Assembly: GCF_018373095.1 (NCBI RefSeq)
Contig: NZ_JAHAHT010000007.1
Span: forward strand, 1-29,885
DNA length: 29,885 nucleotides
Direction: 5' to 3'
DNA from: Haemophilus parahaemolyticus
Lineage (GTDB): Bacteria > Pseudomonadota > Gammaproteobacteria > Enterobacterales > Pasteurellaceae
The first letter of the stretch is position 1, and each line of letters begins with the position of its first letter. Below are positions 22,199-28,527 of this stretch, piece after piece. The position numbers and the translations under genes were made by a program. Below the pieces are notes generated by a model. It searched no databases. It was given only the letters and a program-made list of their open reading frames with translations, and was not told the origin of the DNA.

Positions 22199-23701
22199 AT
22201 GTCAAATTTTACAAAAAATCCCCCATTTTTCACCGCTTGCATCATCAGTTTTCTCTTTGGCACAATCGGCACACTCGCCTTTTCGCCTTTTGATTATTGG
22301 ATTATTGCCTTTGTTTCCGCCTTTGGCTTAATCTGGTCAGCCACTTTATCACAACGTAAAACCGCATTGTGGGCAACTTTTGCCTGGTCGATTGGTTATT
22401 TTGGCATTGGTGTAAATTGGATTCACGTCAGTATGATTCAATTTGGTGGTGTGCCTGTCGTGATTAGCCATCTTGCAGTTCTGCTGCTTGCTTGCTACCT
22501 CGCACTCTACAATCTGCTCTTTACTTGGGGTGTGCATAAATTTAAGCTGAAAAATCCGTTTGTGCTTGCAAGCCTTTTCACTGGAACGGAATATCTCCGT
22601 GGCATCGTTCTTACTGGTTTCCCTTGGCTTCAGCTCGGTTATAGTCAAGTTGATAGCCCTTTTGCCCATATCGCCCCGATTTTTGGCGTAGAAGGTGTTA
22701 CTTTCTTCATTATTGTGATTGCTACTTATCTTATTCAATTGATTTTGCAAGAAAATCGAAAAATTAAACCGCTTGCGACTTTTACGTTGCTCATAGCGGT
22801 CGGCTTTGCCACACGTTTTGCCAATTTCTGGCAAATTGATGCTGAAAAACAACCGCTTACCGTGAGCCTTGTACAAGGCAATATTGAACAAAAAATGAAA
22901 TGGGATCCTGCTCATTTCGACTATTCGGTGCAAACCTATGTGGATCTTATTCGTCCATTGCTTGGAAAAAGCGAGGTGATTATTCTGCCTGAATCGGCAA
23001 TTCCTGCATTGGAAAATCAGATTTCCCCATTGCTTAGCTCAATGCAAAATGTGTCTGCGGAAAGCCAAAGCGACATTATTATCGGCACGCTTTATCAAGA
23101 TAATCAAAATCAACTCTTTAACAGCGCGTTATTACTGAATGAACAACCTTATGATGCGGAACAAGCACCTCGCTATAAAAAGCATCATCTCGTACCTTTT
23201 GGCGAATACGTGCCTTTTGGCTCAGTGTTAGATTGGATGCGTAAGGTCTTTATTCTGCCAATCAATTTATCGCAAGGGGAATTTGTTCAGCCTGCATTAC
23301 AGACGAAAAATACCCGTTTTAATTTAGCGATTTGCTATGAGATTATTTTTGGCGATCAAGTGCAACAAAACCAAAAAAACCACAATAGCGATTATCTCTT
23401 AACTATTACTAATGATGCATGGTTTGGAACTTCTATTGGCCCTTGGCAACATTTCCAAATGGCAAGAATGCGAGCTTTAGAACTTGGCAAGCCACTTCTT
23501 CGCTCTGCCAATACGGGAATTACTGCAATAGTGGATGCAAACGGCAAAGTGGCTCATCAATTGCCACAATTTGAGAAAGGTGTGCTTACCGCTCAGGTTT
23601 CTCCCGTAATAAGCAAAACGCCATTTAGTTTATGGGGCAATACGGTACTTTATAGCTTGAGTGCCTTGATTGTGGCGTTGGCAGTAATAAGACGTAAATA
23701 G
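22199..23701 (+). CDS. lnt: Apolipoprotein N-acyltransferase
   Basis: A 500-residue inner-membrane enzyme (E. coli 512) that adds the third acyl chain to lipoproteins. About six membrane segments occupy residues 1-215 (for example IISFLFGTIGTLAF, LAVLLLACYLALYNLLF). The periplasmic nitrilase-like domain holds the catalytic triad: Glu in ILPESAIPA, Lys in APRYKKHHLVPFGEYVPFG, and Cys in LAICYEIIFGD. A last membrane helix lies near the C-terminus (TVLYSLSALIVALAVI). The ribosome binding site is poor. The two lipoproteins encoded at 27178-28457 are expected substrates. Confidence 0.96.
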   Translation: MSNFTKNPPFFTACIISFLFGTIGTLAFSPFDYWIIAFVSAFGLIWSATLSQRKTALWATFAWSIGYFGIGVNWIHVSMIQFGGVPVVISHLAVLLLACYLALYNLLFTWGVHKFKLKNPFVLASLFTGTEYLRGIVLTGFPWLQLGYSQVDSPFAHIAPIFGVEGVTFFIIVIATYLIQLILQENRKIKPLATFTLLIAVGFATRFANFWQIDAEKQPLTVSLVQGNIEQKMKWDPAHFDYSVQTYVDLIRPLLGKSEVIILPESAIPALENQISPLLSSMQNVSAESQSDIIIGTLYQDNQNQLFNSALLLNEQPYDAEQAPRYKKHHLVPFGEYVPFGSVLDWMRKVFILPINLSQGEFVQPALQTKNTRFNLAICYEIIFGDQVQQNQKNHNSDYLLTITNDAWFGTSIGPWQHFQMARMRALELGKPLLRSANTGITAIVDANGKVAHQLPQFEKGVLTAQVSPVISKTPFSLWGNTVLYSLSALIVALAVIRRK

Positions 23702-23801
23702 CTATTTTTTCATAGAATTTATAAAATCTATGAACTAAGCTACTCTCCGTATATCAAATTTATGTTATGATCGGCGACTCATTTGATAGGTAATGATAGA
23801 T

Positions 23802-24401
23802 ATGAATAAACGTTTAACAGCTATTTTATTGATAGTTGCTGCCTCGTTACTTGGCTGGAATGGTTGGCAATCGTCCCCAAATAATAGTCTAGCACAATTA
23901 GTTAAAAAAGATGGTATGCCTGATTACACGGGTGCAAAAATGTCTACTTCTGTGTTTGATTTGCAAGGTAAGCCAGAATATTATGTCGAGGCTGATGAGA
24001 TTAAACGTTATGAAAATAGTGAAAAAACCGAATTTACAAACCCGTTAGTTAATTTATTTGATAAATTGACCGCTTTAAAGCAGTGGAAATTGAGTGCAGA
24101 TCATGCAGAAATCAATGCAGAGAGAATTTTAACTCTTTCAGGTAATGTAACATTGCAAGCACTTGAGCCAACTTCAAAATTACAACGTATTGAAACGGAT
24201 CATCTTTCAGTTAATTTAATTACGCAAGATGTGTTTACTGACAGTGAAGTTAAATCACAGGGCTTAGGTTTTACCACCAGCGGTATAGGGTTGAAAGGAA
24301 ATTTAAAACAGCAAGTGGCAACCTTGCTAAAAGATGTGAAAAGCTATATTGAGCCGACAGTCATTAAAGCGGCAAATGAGCAAGAGAAGGAAAAACAATG
24401 A
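23802..24401 (+). CDS. lptC: Lipopolysaccharide export protein LptC
   Basis: A 199-residue bitopic inner-membrane protein with one N-terminal anchor (LTAILLIVAASLLGWNGW) and a periplasmic beta-jellyroll domain. DYTGAKMSTSVFDLQGKPEYYVEADEI and WKLSADHAEINAERILTLSGNVTL are typical of LptC, which passes LPS from LptBFG to LptA. The start could be 23793 (MIDMNKR) or 23802 (MNKR); AGG at 23788-23790 is too close to the first, so I prefer 23802. Its stop overlaps the lptA start in ATGA. A near-perfect palindrome sits upstream at 23710-23733. Confidence 0.92.
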   Translation: MNKRLTAILLIVAASLLGWNGWQSSPNNSLAQLVKKDGMPDYTGAKMSTSVFDLQGKPEYYVEADEIKRYENSEKTEFTNPLVNLFDKLTALKQWKLSADHAEINAERILTLSGNVTLQALEPTSKLQRIETDHLSVNLITQDVFTDSEVKSQGLGFTTSGIGLKGNLKQQVATLLKDVKSYIEPTVIKAANEQEKEKQ

Positions 24402-24901
24402 AATTTGCAATAAAAACAACAATTTTAATCGCTTTATTAGGCGTGAGTTTGTCGGCTCAAGCATTAAAAAATGATACTGGCCAGCCAATTAACATTGATT
24501 CAGGCAGTCAATCATTAGATATGAATACAAACACGGTCGTTTTTGATGATGGTGTCACTATTACACAAGGTTCAATTATCGTGAAAGCGAATAAAGTGAC
24601 AATCGTTCGTCAAGAAGGTAAAAAAGAAACATTAGATGCGGTAGGGTCGCCTGTTACTTTCCAGCAAACTCTTGATGATGGTAAACCTGTAAATGGGAAA
24701 GGTTCAAGCGTAAAATATGATTTGAACAGCGAATTTTTAACTTTAACGGGTGATGCGGAATTGAAGCAATTAGATAGCTTTATTAAGGCGCCGTTAATCA
24801 CTTATGATGTAAAAAAACAGCAGCTTAAAGCAACAAGCGGTGGAAAAACACGCGTGAAAACGGTACTTATTCCCAATCAGTTAAATCAGAATAAAAAATA
24901 G
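24398..24901 (+). CDS. lptA: Lipopolysaccharide transport periplasmic protein LptA
   Basis: A 167-residue periplasmic protein with signal peptide MKFAIKTTILIALLGVSLSAQA. The mature OstA-like domain includes PINIDSGSQSLDMNTNTVVFDDGVTITQGSIIVKANKV and GKGSSVKYDLNSEFLTLTGDAELKQ, the beta-jellyroll repeats that form the LPS bridge across the periplasm. It is somewhat shorter than E. coli LptA (185). The start overlaps the lptC stop by 4 bp, so translation is coupled. Confidence 0.95.
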   Translation: MKFAIKTTILIALLGVSLSAQALKNDTGQPINIDSGSQSLDMNTNTVVFDDGVTITQGSIIVKANKVTIVRQEGKKETLDAVGSPVTFQQTLDDGKPVNGKGSSVKYDLNSEFLTLTGDAELKQLDSFIKAPLITYDVKKQQLKATSGGKTRVKTVLIPNQLNQNKK

Positions 24902-24908
24902 GAAAGTT

Positions 24909-25634
24909 ATGGCAACGCTCTATGCAGAACATTTAGCGAAAAGCTATAAAAATCGCAAAGTGGTGAAAGACGTGAGTTTTCACGTGAAAACGGGCGAAAT
25001 TGTGGGGTTACTTGGTCCAAATGGGGCGGGTAAAACAACGTCATTCTATATGGTTGTAGGCTTGGTTCGTCATGATAATGGCACGATTCGTATTGATAAC
25101 GAAGATATTAGCACCCTACCTATGCACGATCGTGCGAAACAAGGGATTGGTTATCTTCCGCAAGAGGCCTCCATTTTCCGCCGTTTAAGTGTGTATGATA
25201 ACTTAATGTCAGTGTTACAAGTACGTAAAGATCTAAATGATAAACAACGCTGCGAATGTGTGGATGAGTTAATTTCAGAATTCCATATTGAACATATCCG
25301 CAACAGTCTTGGGCAAGCTCTCTCAGGAGGCGAACGTCGTCGCGTTGAGATCGCTCGTGCGCTGGCAGCTAATCCAAAATTTATCTTGTTGGATGAACCT
25401 TTCGCAGGGGTGGATCCCATCTCTGTGATTGATATAAAAAAAATTATCGTTAATCTAAAAGAACGTGGGTTAGGGGTGTTGATTACTGACCACAATGTGC
25501 GTGAAACACTTGATGTATGTGAGCGTGCTTATATTGTTGGTAGTGGTGAGATGATTGCGACAGGCACACCAAGCCAAGTGCTTGAAAACCCGAAAGTAAA
25601 AGAAGTCTACTTAGGTGATCAGTTTAAACTTTAA
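24909..25634 (+). CDS. lptB: Lipopolysaccharide export ATP-binding protein LptB
   Basis: A 241-residue ABC ATPase of the same length as E. coli LptB. Walker A is GPNGAGKTT near residues 36-44, the Q-loop lies in GIGYLPQEASIFR, the signature is LSGGERRRVEIARAL and Walker B FILLDEPFAGVD with the H-loop in LITDHNVRET. It drives LPS extraction from the inner membrane with LptF and LptG, which are not in the window. It is 7 bp behind lptA. A hairpin separates it from ptsN; rpoN and hpf, found next in enterobacteria, are not present here. Confidence 0.97.
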   Translation: MATLYAEHLAKSYKNRKVVKDVSFHVKTGEIVGLLGPNGAGKTTSFYMVVGLVRHDNGTIRIDNEDISTLPMHDRAKQGIGYLPQEASIFRRLSVYDNLMSVLQVRKDLNDKQRCECVDELISEFHIEHIRNSLGQALSGGERRRVEIARALAANPKFILLDEPFAGVDPISVIDIKKIIVNLKERGLGVLITDHNVRETLDVCERAYIVGSGEMIATGTPSQVLENPKVKEVYLGDQFKL

Positions 25635-25650
25635 TCCTTCCAATAACGAA

Positions 25651-25677
25651 TGCCATTGAATTTCAATGGCACTTTTA
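25651..25677 (+). terminator. Hairpin between lptB and ptsN
   Basis: TGCCATTGAA and TTCAATGGCA are perfect inverted arms separated by a single base, followed by CTTTTATT. It would be a weak intrinsic terminator or attenuator in the 45-bp gap. Confidence 0.55.
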
Positions 25678-25679
25678 TT

Positions 25680-26189
25680 ATGCAATTAACAGAATTTTTA
25701 ACCCCAGATCATATTTATTATGATGTAGTCGTTTCAAGTAAAAAACGCTTATTAGAGTTAGTGGGCAAAACAGTCGCCGAATCTATCCAGTTAGAATACT
25801 GTCTTAATACAAAAGAGATGTGTCCTGTGATCTGTTTTGAAAATTTGTTCAAACGTGAAAAATTAGGCTGCACTAGCATCGGTAATGGTATTGCATTACC
25901 ACACGCAAAACTACCATCTGATTGTGCTGAACTTAATCGACCCATTGCTCTCTTTTTTAAATTAGAACAACCGATTGATTATGAAGCTAGTGATAATAAA
26001 GAGGTTGATTTGGTTTATGCAATGATGTTCCCTGAAGGCTGTTGTGAAAAATACAAAGGCTGTTTACAGCAAATTGCCCAAAAACTTAGCGATAAAGCAT
26101 TAGCCAAACAGCTCAGAGCAACACAATCGGCAGATGAAATCTGGCAGATTTTGGCATATATTGATAGACAATCAGAAACAGAAGAGTAG
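25680..26189 (+). CDS. ptsN: PTS IIA-like nitrogen-regulatory protein PtsN (EIIA-Ntr)
   Basis: A 169-residue cytoplasmic phosphoacceptor. The phosphorylated histidine is H75 in GNGIALPHAKLP. The C-terminal FFKLEQPIDYEASDNKEVDLVYAMMFPE fits the PTS EIIA type 2 fold. In enterobacteria PtsN regulates potassium transport and other processes and is phosphorylated through NPr. I start at the ATG at 25680 (MQLTEFLTPDHI) since the open frame from 25650 runs through the hairpin before it. The ribosome binding site is weak. It is followed by rapZ after 14 bp. Confidence 0.92.
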   Translation: MQLTEFLTPDHIYYDVVVSSKKRLLELVGKTVAESIQLEYCLNTKEMCPVICFENLFKREKLGCTSIGNGIALPHAKLPSDCAELNRPIALFFKLEQPIDYEASDNKEVDLVYAMMFPEGCCEKYKGCLQQIAQKLSDKALAKQLRATQSADEIWQILAYIDRQSETEE

Positions 26190-26203
26190 TTGATGAGGCT
26201 ATT

Positions 26204-27061
26204 ATGGAACTTATCATTATTAGTGGGCGTTCAGGCTCGGGTAAATCGGTTGCATTACGTGCATTAGAAGATGTTGGATATTACTGCGTGGATAACATTC
26301 CGCTTCCGTTAATCCCTCAATTAGCAGAATATCTTTCGAAGTCAAAAGAATCAGCGGTCGTTAGTCTTGATGTCCGAAATTTGCCCGAAGATGCAAAAGT
26401 TTTAGATGAACTATTTGCCCAGCTTTCACCTTATCACGTGAAATTGTTATTTTTAGATTGCGAACGGAGCACGCTTATTCGCCGTTACAGTGATTCTCGC
26501 CGATTACATCCGCTTTCTGGCCAAGATTTATCGCTCGAAAGTGCGATTGATTTGGAAGAACGCTTACTTGAACCATTGCTTCAACAAGCCAATTACATTA
26601 TTGATACCTCCCACCTCTCTTCACACGAACTGGCAGAAAATTTAAGAATACTGTTACAAGGGCATCAAGAGAAAGAGCTAAATATCGTGTTTGAATCTTT
26701 CGGCTTTAAATATGGCTTGCCAGCTGATGCTGACTATGTGTTTGATGTGCGTTTCTTGCCTAACCCGCATTGGAATCCAGAGTTGCGTCCAATGACAGGA
26801 CTAGAGCAACCTGTAATTGATTTTTTAGAGCGACAAACAGAAGTGCACCAATTTATCTATCATACACGTAACTATTTAGAAATGTGGTTGCCTCAGCTTG
26901 AAAAAAACAACCGAAGCTATTTAACTATTGCAATTGGTTGTACGGGAGGCAAACACCGTTCTGTTTTTGTGACAGAACAGCTCGCCAAATATTTCCAAGT
27001 AAAAGGCAAAAAAGTGCAAATTCGTCATCGTAGTTTAGAAAAACATCACACAAAAGCGTAA
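26204..27061 (+). CDS. rapZ: RNase adapter protein RapZ
   Basis: A 285-residue protein close to E. coli RapZ (284). Walker A GRSGSGKS lies at residues 8-15; RRYSDSRRLHPLS and VFDVRFLPNPHWNPELRPMTG are family hallmarks, and the C-terminal GCTGGKHRSVFVTEQLA with the basic RHRSLEKHHTKA tail is the RNA-binding end. In E. coli it presents the small RNA GlmZ to RNase E to control glucosamine-6-phosphate synthesis. It is the last gene of the lptCAB-ptsN-rapZ run. No strong terminator was seen before the next promoter. Confidence 0.96.
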   Translation: MELIIISGRSGSGKSVALRALEDVGYYCVDNIPLPLIPQLAEYLSKSKESAVVSLDVRNLPEDAKVLDELFAQLSPYHVKLLFLDCERSTLIRRYSDSRRLHPLSGQDLSLESAIDLEERLLEPLLQQANYIIDTSHLSSHELAENLRILLQGHQEKELNIVFESFGFKYGLPADADYVFDVRFLPNPHWNPELRPMTGLEQPVIDFLERQTEVHQFIYHTRNYLEMWLPQLEKNNRSYLTIAIGCTGGKHRSVFVTEQLAKYFQVKGKKVQIRHRSLEKHHTKA

Positions 27062-27099
27062 ATTTACATAAATATACAAGGCATTACGGAACATTTGTT

Positions 27100-27127
27100 T
27101 TGAAAGTTGGTCTATACATCGTACAAT
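27100..27127 (+). promoter_or_regulatory. Promoter of the first lipoprotein gene
   Basis: TTGAAA (27100-27105), a 16-bp spacer and TACAAT (27122-27127) give a good sigma70-type promoter about 50 bp before the ATG. A small hairpin (CTCTC-TATT-GAGAG) follows in the leader. Confidence 0.6.
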
Positions 27128-27177
27128 ATACTAACCTCTCTATTGAGAGAGATTTATTTTACATAAAGGGAACTTAA

Positions 27178-27801
27178 ATGACTAAATTTACTAAAATCAG
27201 TGCAACAGCATTATTTGCATTATTTTTAACCGCTTGTGATAAACCAGCAGATAAAGCTGCTGAAGCACCAAAAGCAGAAGCAACACCAGCAGCACAAACT
27301 CAAGCACCTGCTCAAGCTGAAACCACAACACCAGCGGCACAAGCTCAATCACCTGCTCAAACTGAAACCGCAAAACCAGCTGTGCAATTAAGTGCAGAAG
27401 AGTTAGCTCAAGGTAAAACAGATTTACAAAAAATCTTAGATTGGAATAAAGCACAAGAGCAAGCAGCAAATGCAGCTCAACAAAAACTTCAAGCTGAGTT
27501 AGCAACGAATGATCCTAAAAAAGTAGAAGCTGCATTAGTTGAATTCACAAAAGCTGTAGACGAAACAGTAAAAACTTTAGATGTCGTAGAAGTCAAAAGC
27601 CCCTTAGTTGCTGCATTTAAAGCAAAAACAAAAGAAGTTTTAACTTTATCCAGTTCAATCGTAGCAGATTCTGTAAAAGTGATGGCTCAGCCAACACCTG
27701 AATCACAAAATGCATTAGCAGAGAAAACACAGCAACTTATCCAAGAAGGCAATGTGTTACAACAATTACAAGCTGAATTACAACAAACTTTCGGCGAATA
27801 A
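27178..27801 (+). CDS. Putative lipoprotein of unknown function, first of a tandem pair
   Basis: A 207-residue predicted lipoprotein. Its signal peptide (MTKFTKISATALFALFLTAC) ends in the lipobox LTAC with Cys20. Residues from about 25 to 67 are a low-complexity Ala/Pro/Gln/Thr linker that includes two direct copies of a 15-residue unit. After this comes a helical domain (about 73-205) rich in Ala, Gln and Lys, predicted to form coiled coils. I do not recognise a family. The N-terminus and the C-terminal helical region resemble the next gene, so the two are paralogues. The codons for T-A-C of the lipobox are an uptake signal. AAAGGGAAC precedes the ATG. Confidence 0.8.
   Translation: MTKFTKISATALFALFLTACDKPADKAAEAPKAEATPAAQTQAPAQAETTTPAAQAQSPAQTETAKPAVQLSAEELAQGKTDLQKILDWNKAQEQAANAAQQKLQAELATNDPKKVEAALVEFTKAVDETVKTLDVVEVKSPLVAAFKAKTKEVLTLSSSIVADSVKVMAQPTPESQNALAEKTQQLIQEGNVLQQLQAELQQTFGE
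27283..27372 (+). repeat. 45-bp tandem direct repeat inside the lipoprotein gene
   Basis: 27283-27327 and 27328-27372 are adjacent 45-bp units identical at 40 of 45 positions. They encode TPAAQTQAPAQAETT and TPAAQAQSPAQTETA. A partial third unit (KPA..Q) follows. In-frame 15-residue units could vary in number between strains. Confidence 0.85.
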
Positions 27802-27824
27802 TTTTAGATTCAAACAATAATAAC

Positions 27825-27855
27825 AATGGCTAGTGTTTCGCTAGCCATTTTTTTG
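27825..27855 (+). terminator. Intrinsic terminator between the two lipoprotein genes
   Basis: AATGGCTAG and CTAGCCATT form a 9-bp stem with a 7-nt loop, followed by seven T. It lies directly before the ribosome binding site of the second lipoprotein, so that gene depends on readthrough or on a promoter I cannot see. Confidence 0.85.
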
Positions 27856-27863
27856 AGGTTAAG

Positions 27864-28457
27864 ATGACTAAATTAAAAACATTAAGTGCGATTGCATTAT
27901 TATCTGCACTTTTAACCGCTTGTGATAAAGTAGATGAAAAAGTTTCAGCTACTCAAGCAGAAACAACGCCCGCACAAACAGAAAATGTCATTGAAAAAGT
28001 TGGTGCAAAAACAGAAACGGCAGAGACTGGTATGCAAGATTACAAACTTTTCAGGGCGTGGCAAAAAGAGCAGGAGCAAGCTATAGAGAAAGCAATTGCT
28101 GCCGAAGTTGAAACATTAGGCGATAAAGCTAAAGATGAAAAACTTATTCGTGAAACGATGAATAAAGCCTTATCCACACAGGCTGAATTAATTAAACAAA
28201 GTGCCGCCACATTACTGATTACAGATGAAGAGGTGAAATTGTTAAAAGATAAATCATTAGAAGCATTAGCGTTAGGTGTGCAGTTAATGATTGAAAGCGA
28301 GAAAATGGCAGAGCAGCCGACGGAAGAAGCGCATAAAGCTTTTAATGAATTGCAGCTAAAATTAGATCAAATTGCTCAAGAAGGTAAAGCGATTGAAGCT
28401 GAATTAGTGAAAAAATATGAAATTACTTCAGAGAAAGCACAGGAAAGCACTAAATAA
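27864..28457 (+). CDS. Putative lipoprotein of unknown function, second of a tandem pair
   Basis: A 197-residue predicted lipoprotein with signal peptide MTKLKTLSAIALLSALLTAC and Cys20 as the modified residue. A short polar linker leads to a highly charged helical domain from about residue 50 (LFRAWQKEQEQAIEKAIAAEVE). The stretch MAEQPTEEAHKAFNELQLKLDQIAQEGKAIEAEL aligns with MAQPTPESQNALAEKTQQLIQEGNVLQQLQAEL of the upstream gene, so they arose by duplication. It lacks the Pro/Ala repeats of its neighbour. No family is recognised. GAGG lies 7 bp before the ATG, immediately after a terminator. Its lipobox is also encoded by an uptake signal. Confidence 0.8.
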   Translation: MTKLKTLSAIALLSALLTACDKVDEKVSATQAETTPAQTENVIEKVGAKTETAETGMQDYKLFRAWQKEQEQAIEKAIAAEVETLGDKAKDEKLIRETMNKALSTQAELIKQSAATLLITDEEVKLLKDKSLEALALGVQLMIESEKMAEQPTEEAHKAFNELQLKLDQIAQEGKAIEAELVKKYEITSEKAQESTK

Positions 28458-28470
28458 TTGGTAATTAGAA

Positions 28471-28501
28471 AAAAAGGGAAATCATTATGATTTCCCTTTT
28501 T
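28471..28501. terminator. Bidirectional terminator between lipoprotein and TonB receptor genes
   Basis: AAAAAGGGAAATCAT and ATGATTTCCCTTTTT are perfect arms around one central base, between converging genes. Confidence 0.9.
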
Positions 28502-28527
28502 AATGTTTATTACCTAGAATTTGCAAA

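Noticed and set aside
22349..22933. 194-codon open frame antisense to lnt
   Set aside because: It lies wholly within the well-supported lnt gene on the opposite strand and has no family-like features; a shadow of lnt codon use.
23710..23733. Near-perfect palindrome between lnt and lptC as a terminator of lnt
   Set aside because: The stem is AT-rich with no T-run after it on the plus strand; it may be a regulatory dyad, but nothing supports a role.
27197..27505. 102-codon leucine-rich open frame antisense to the first lipoprotein
   Set aside because: The leucine richness is the complement of the Gln/Ala-rich coding strand; no independent evidence.
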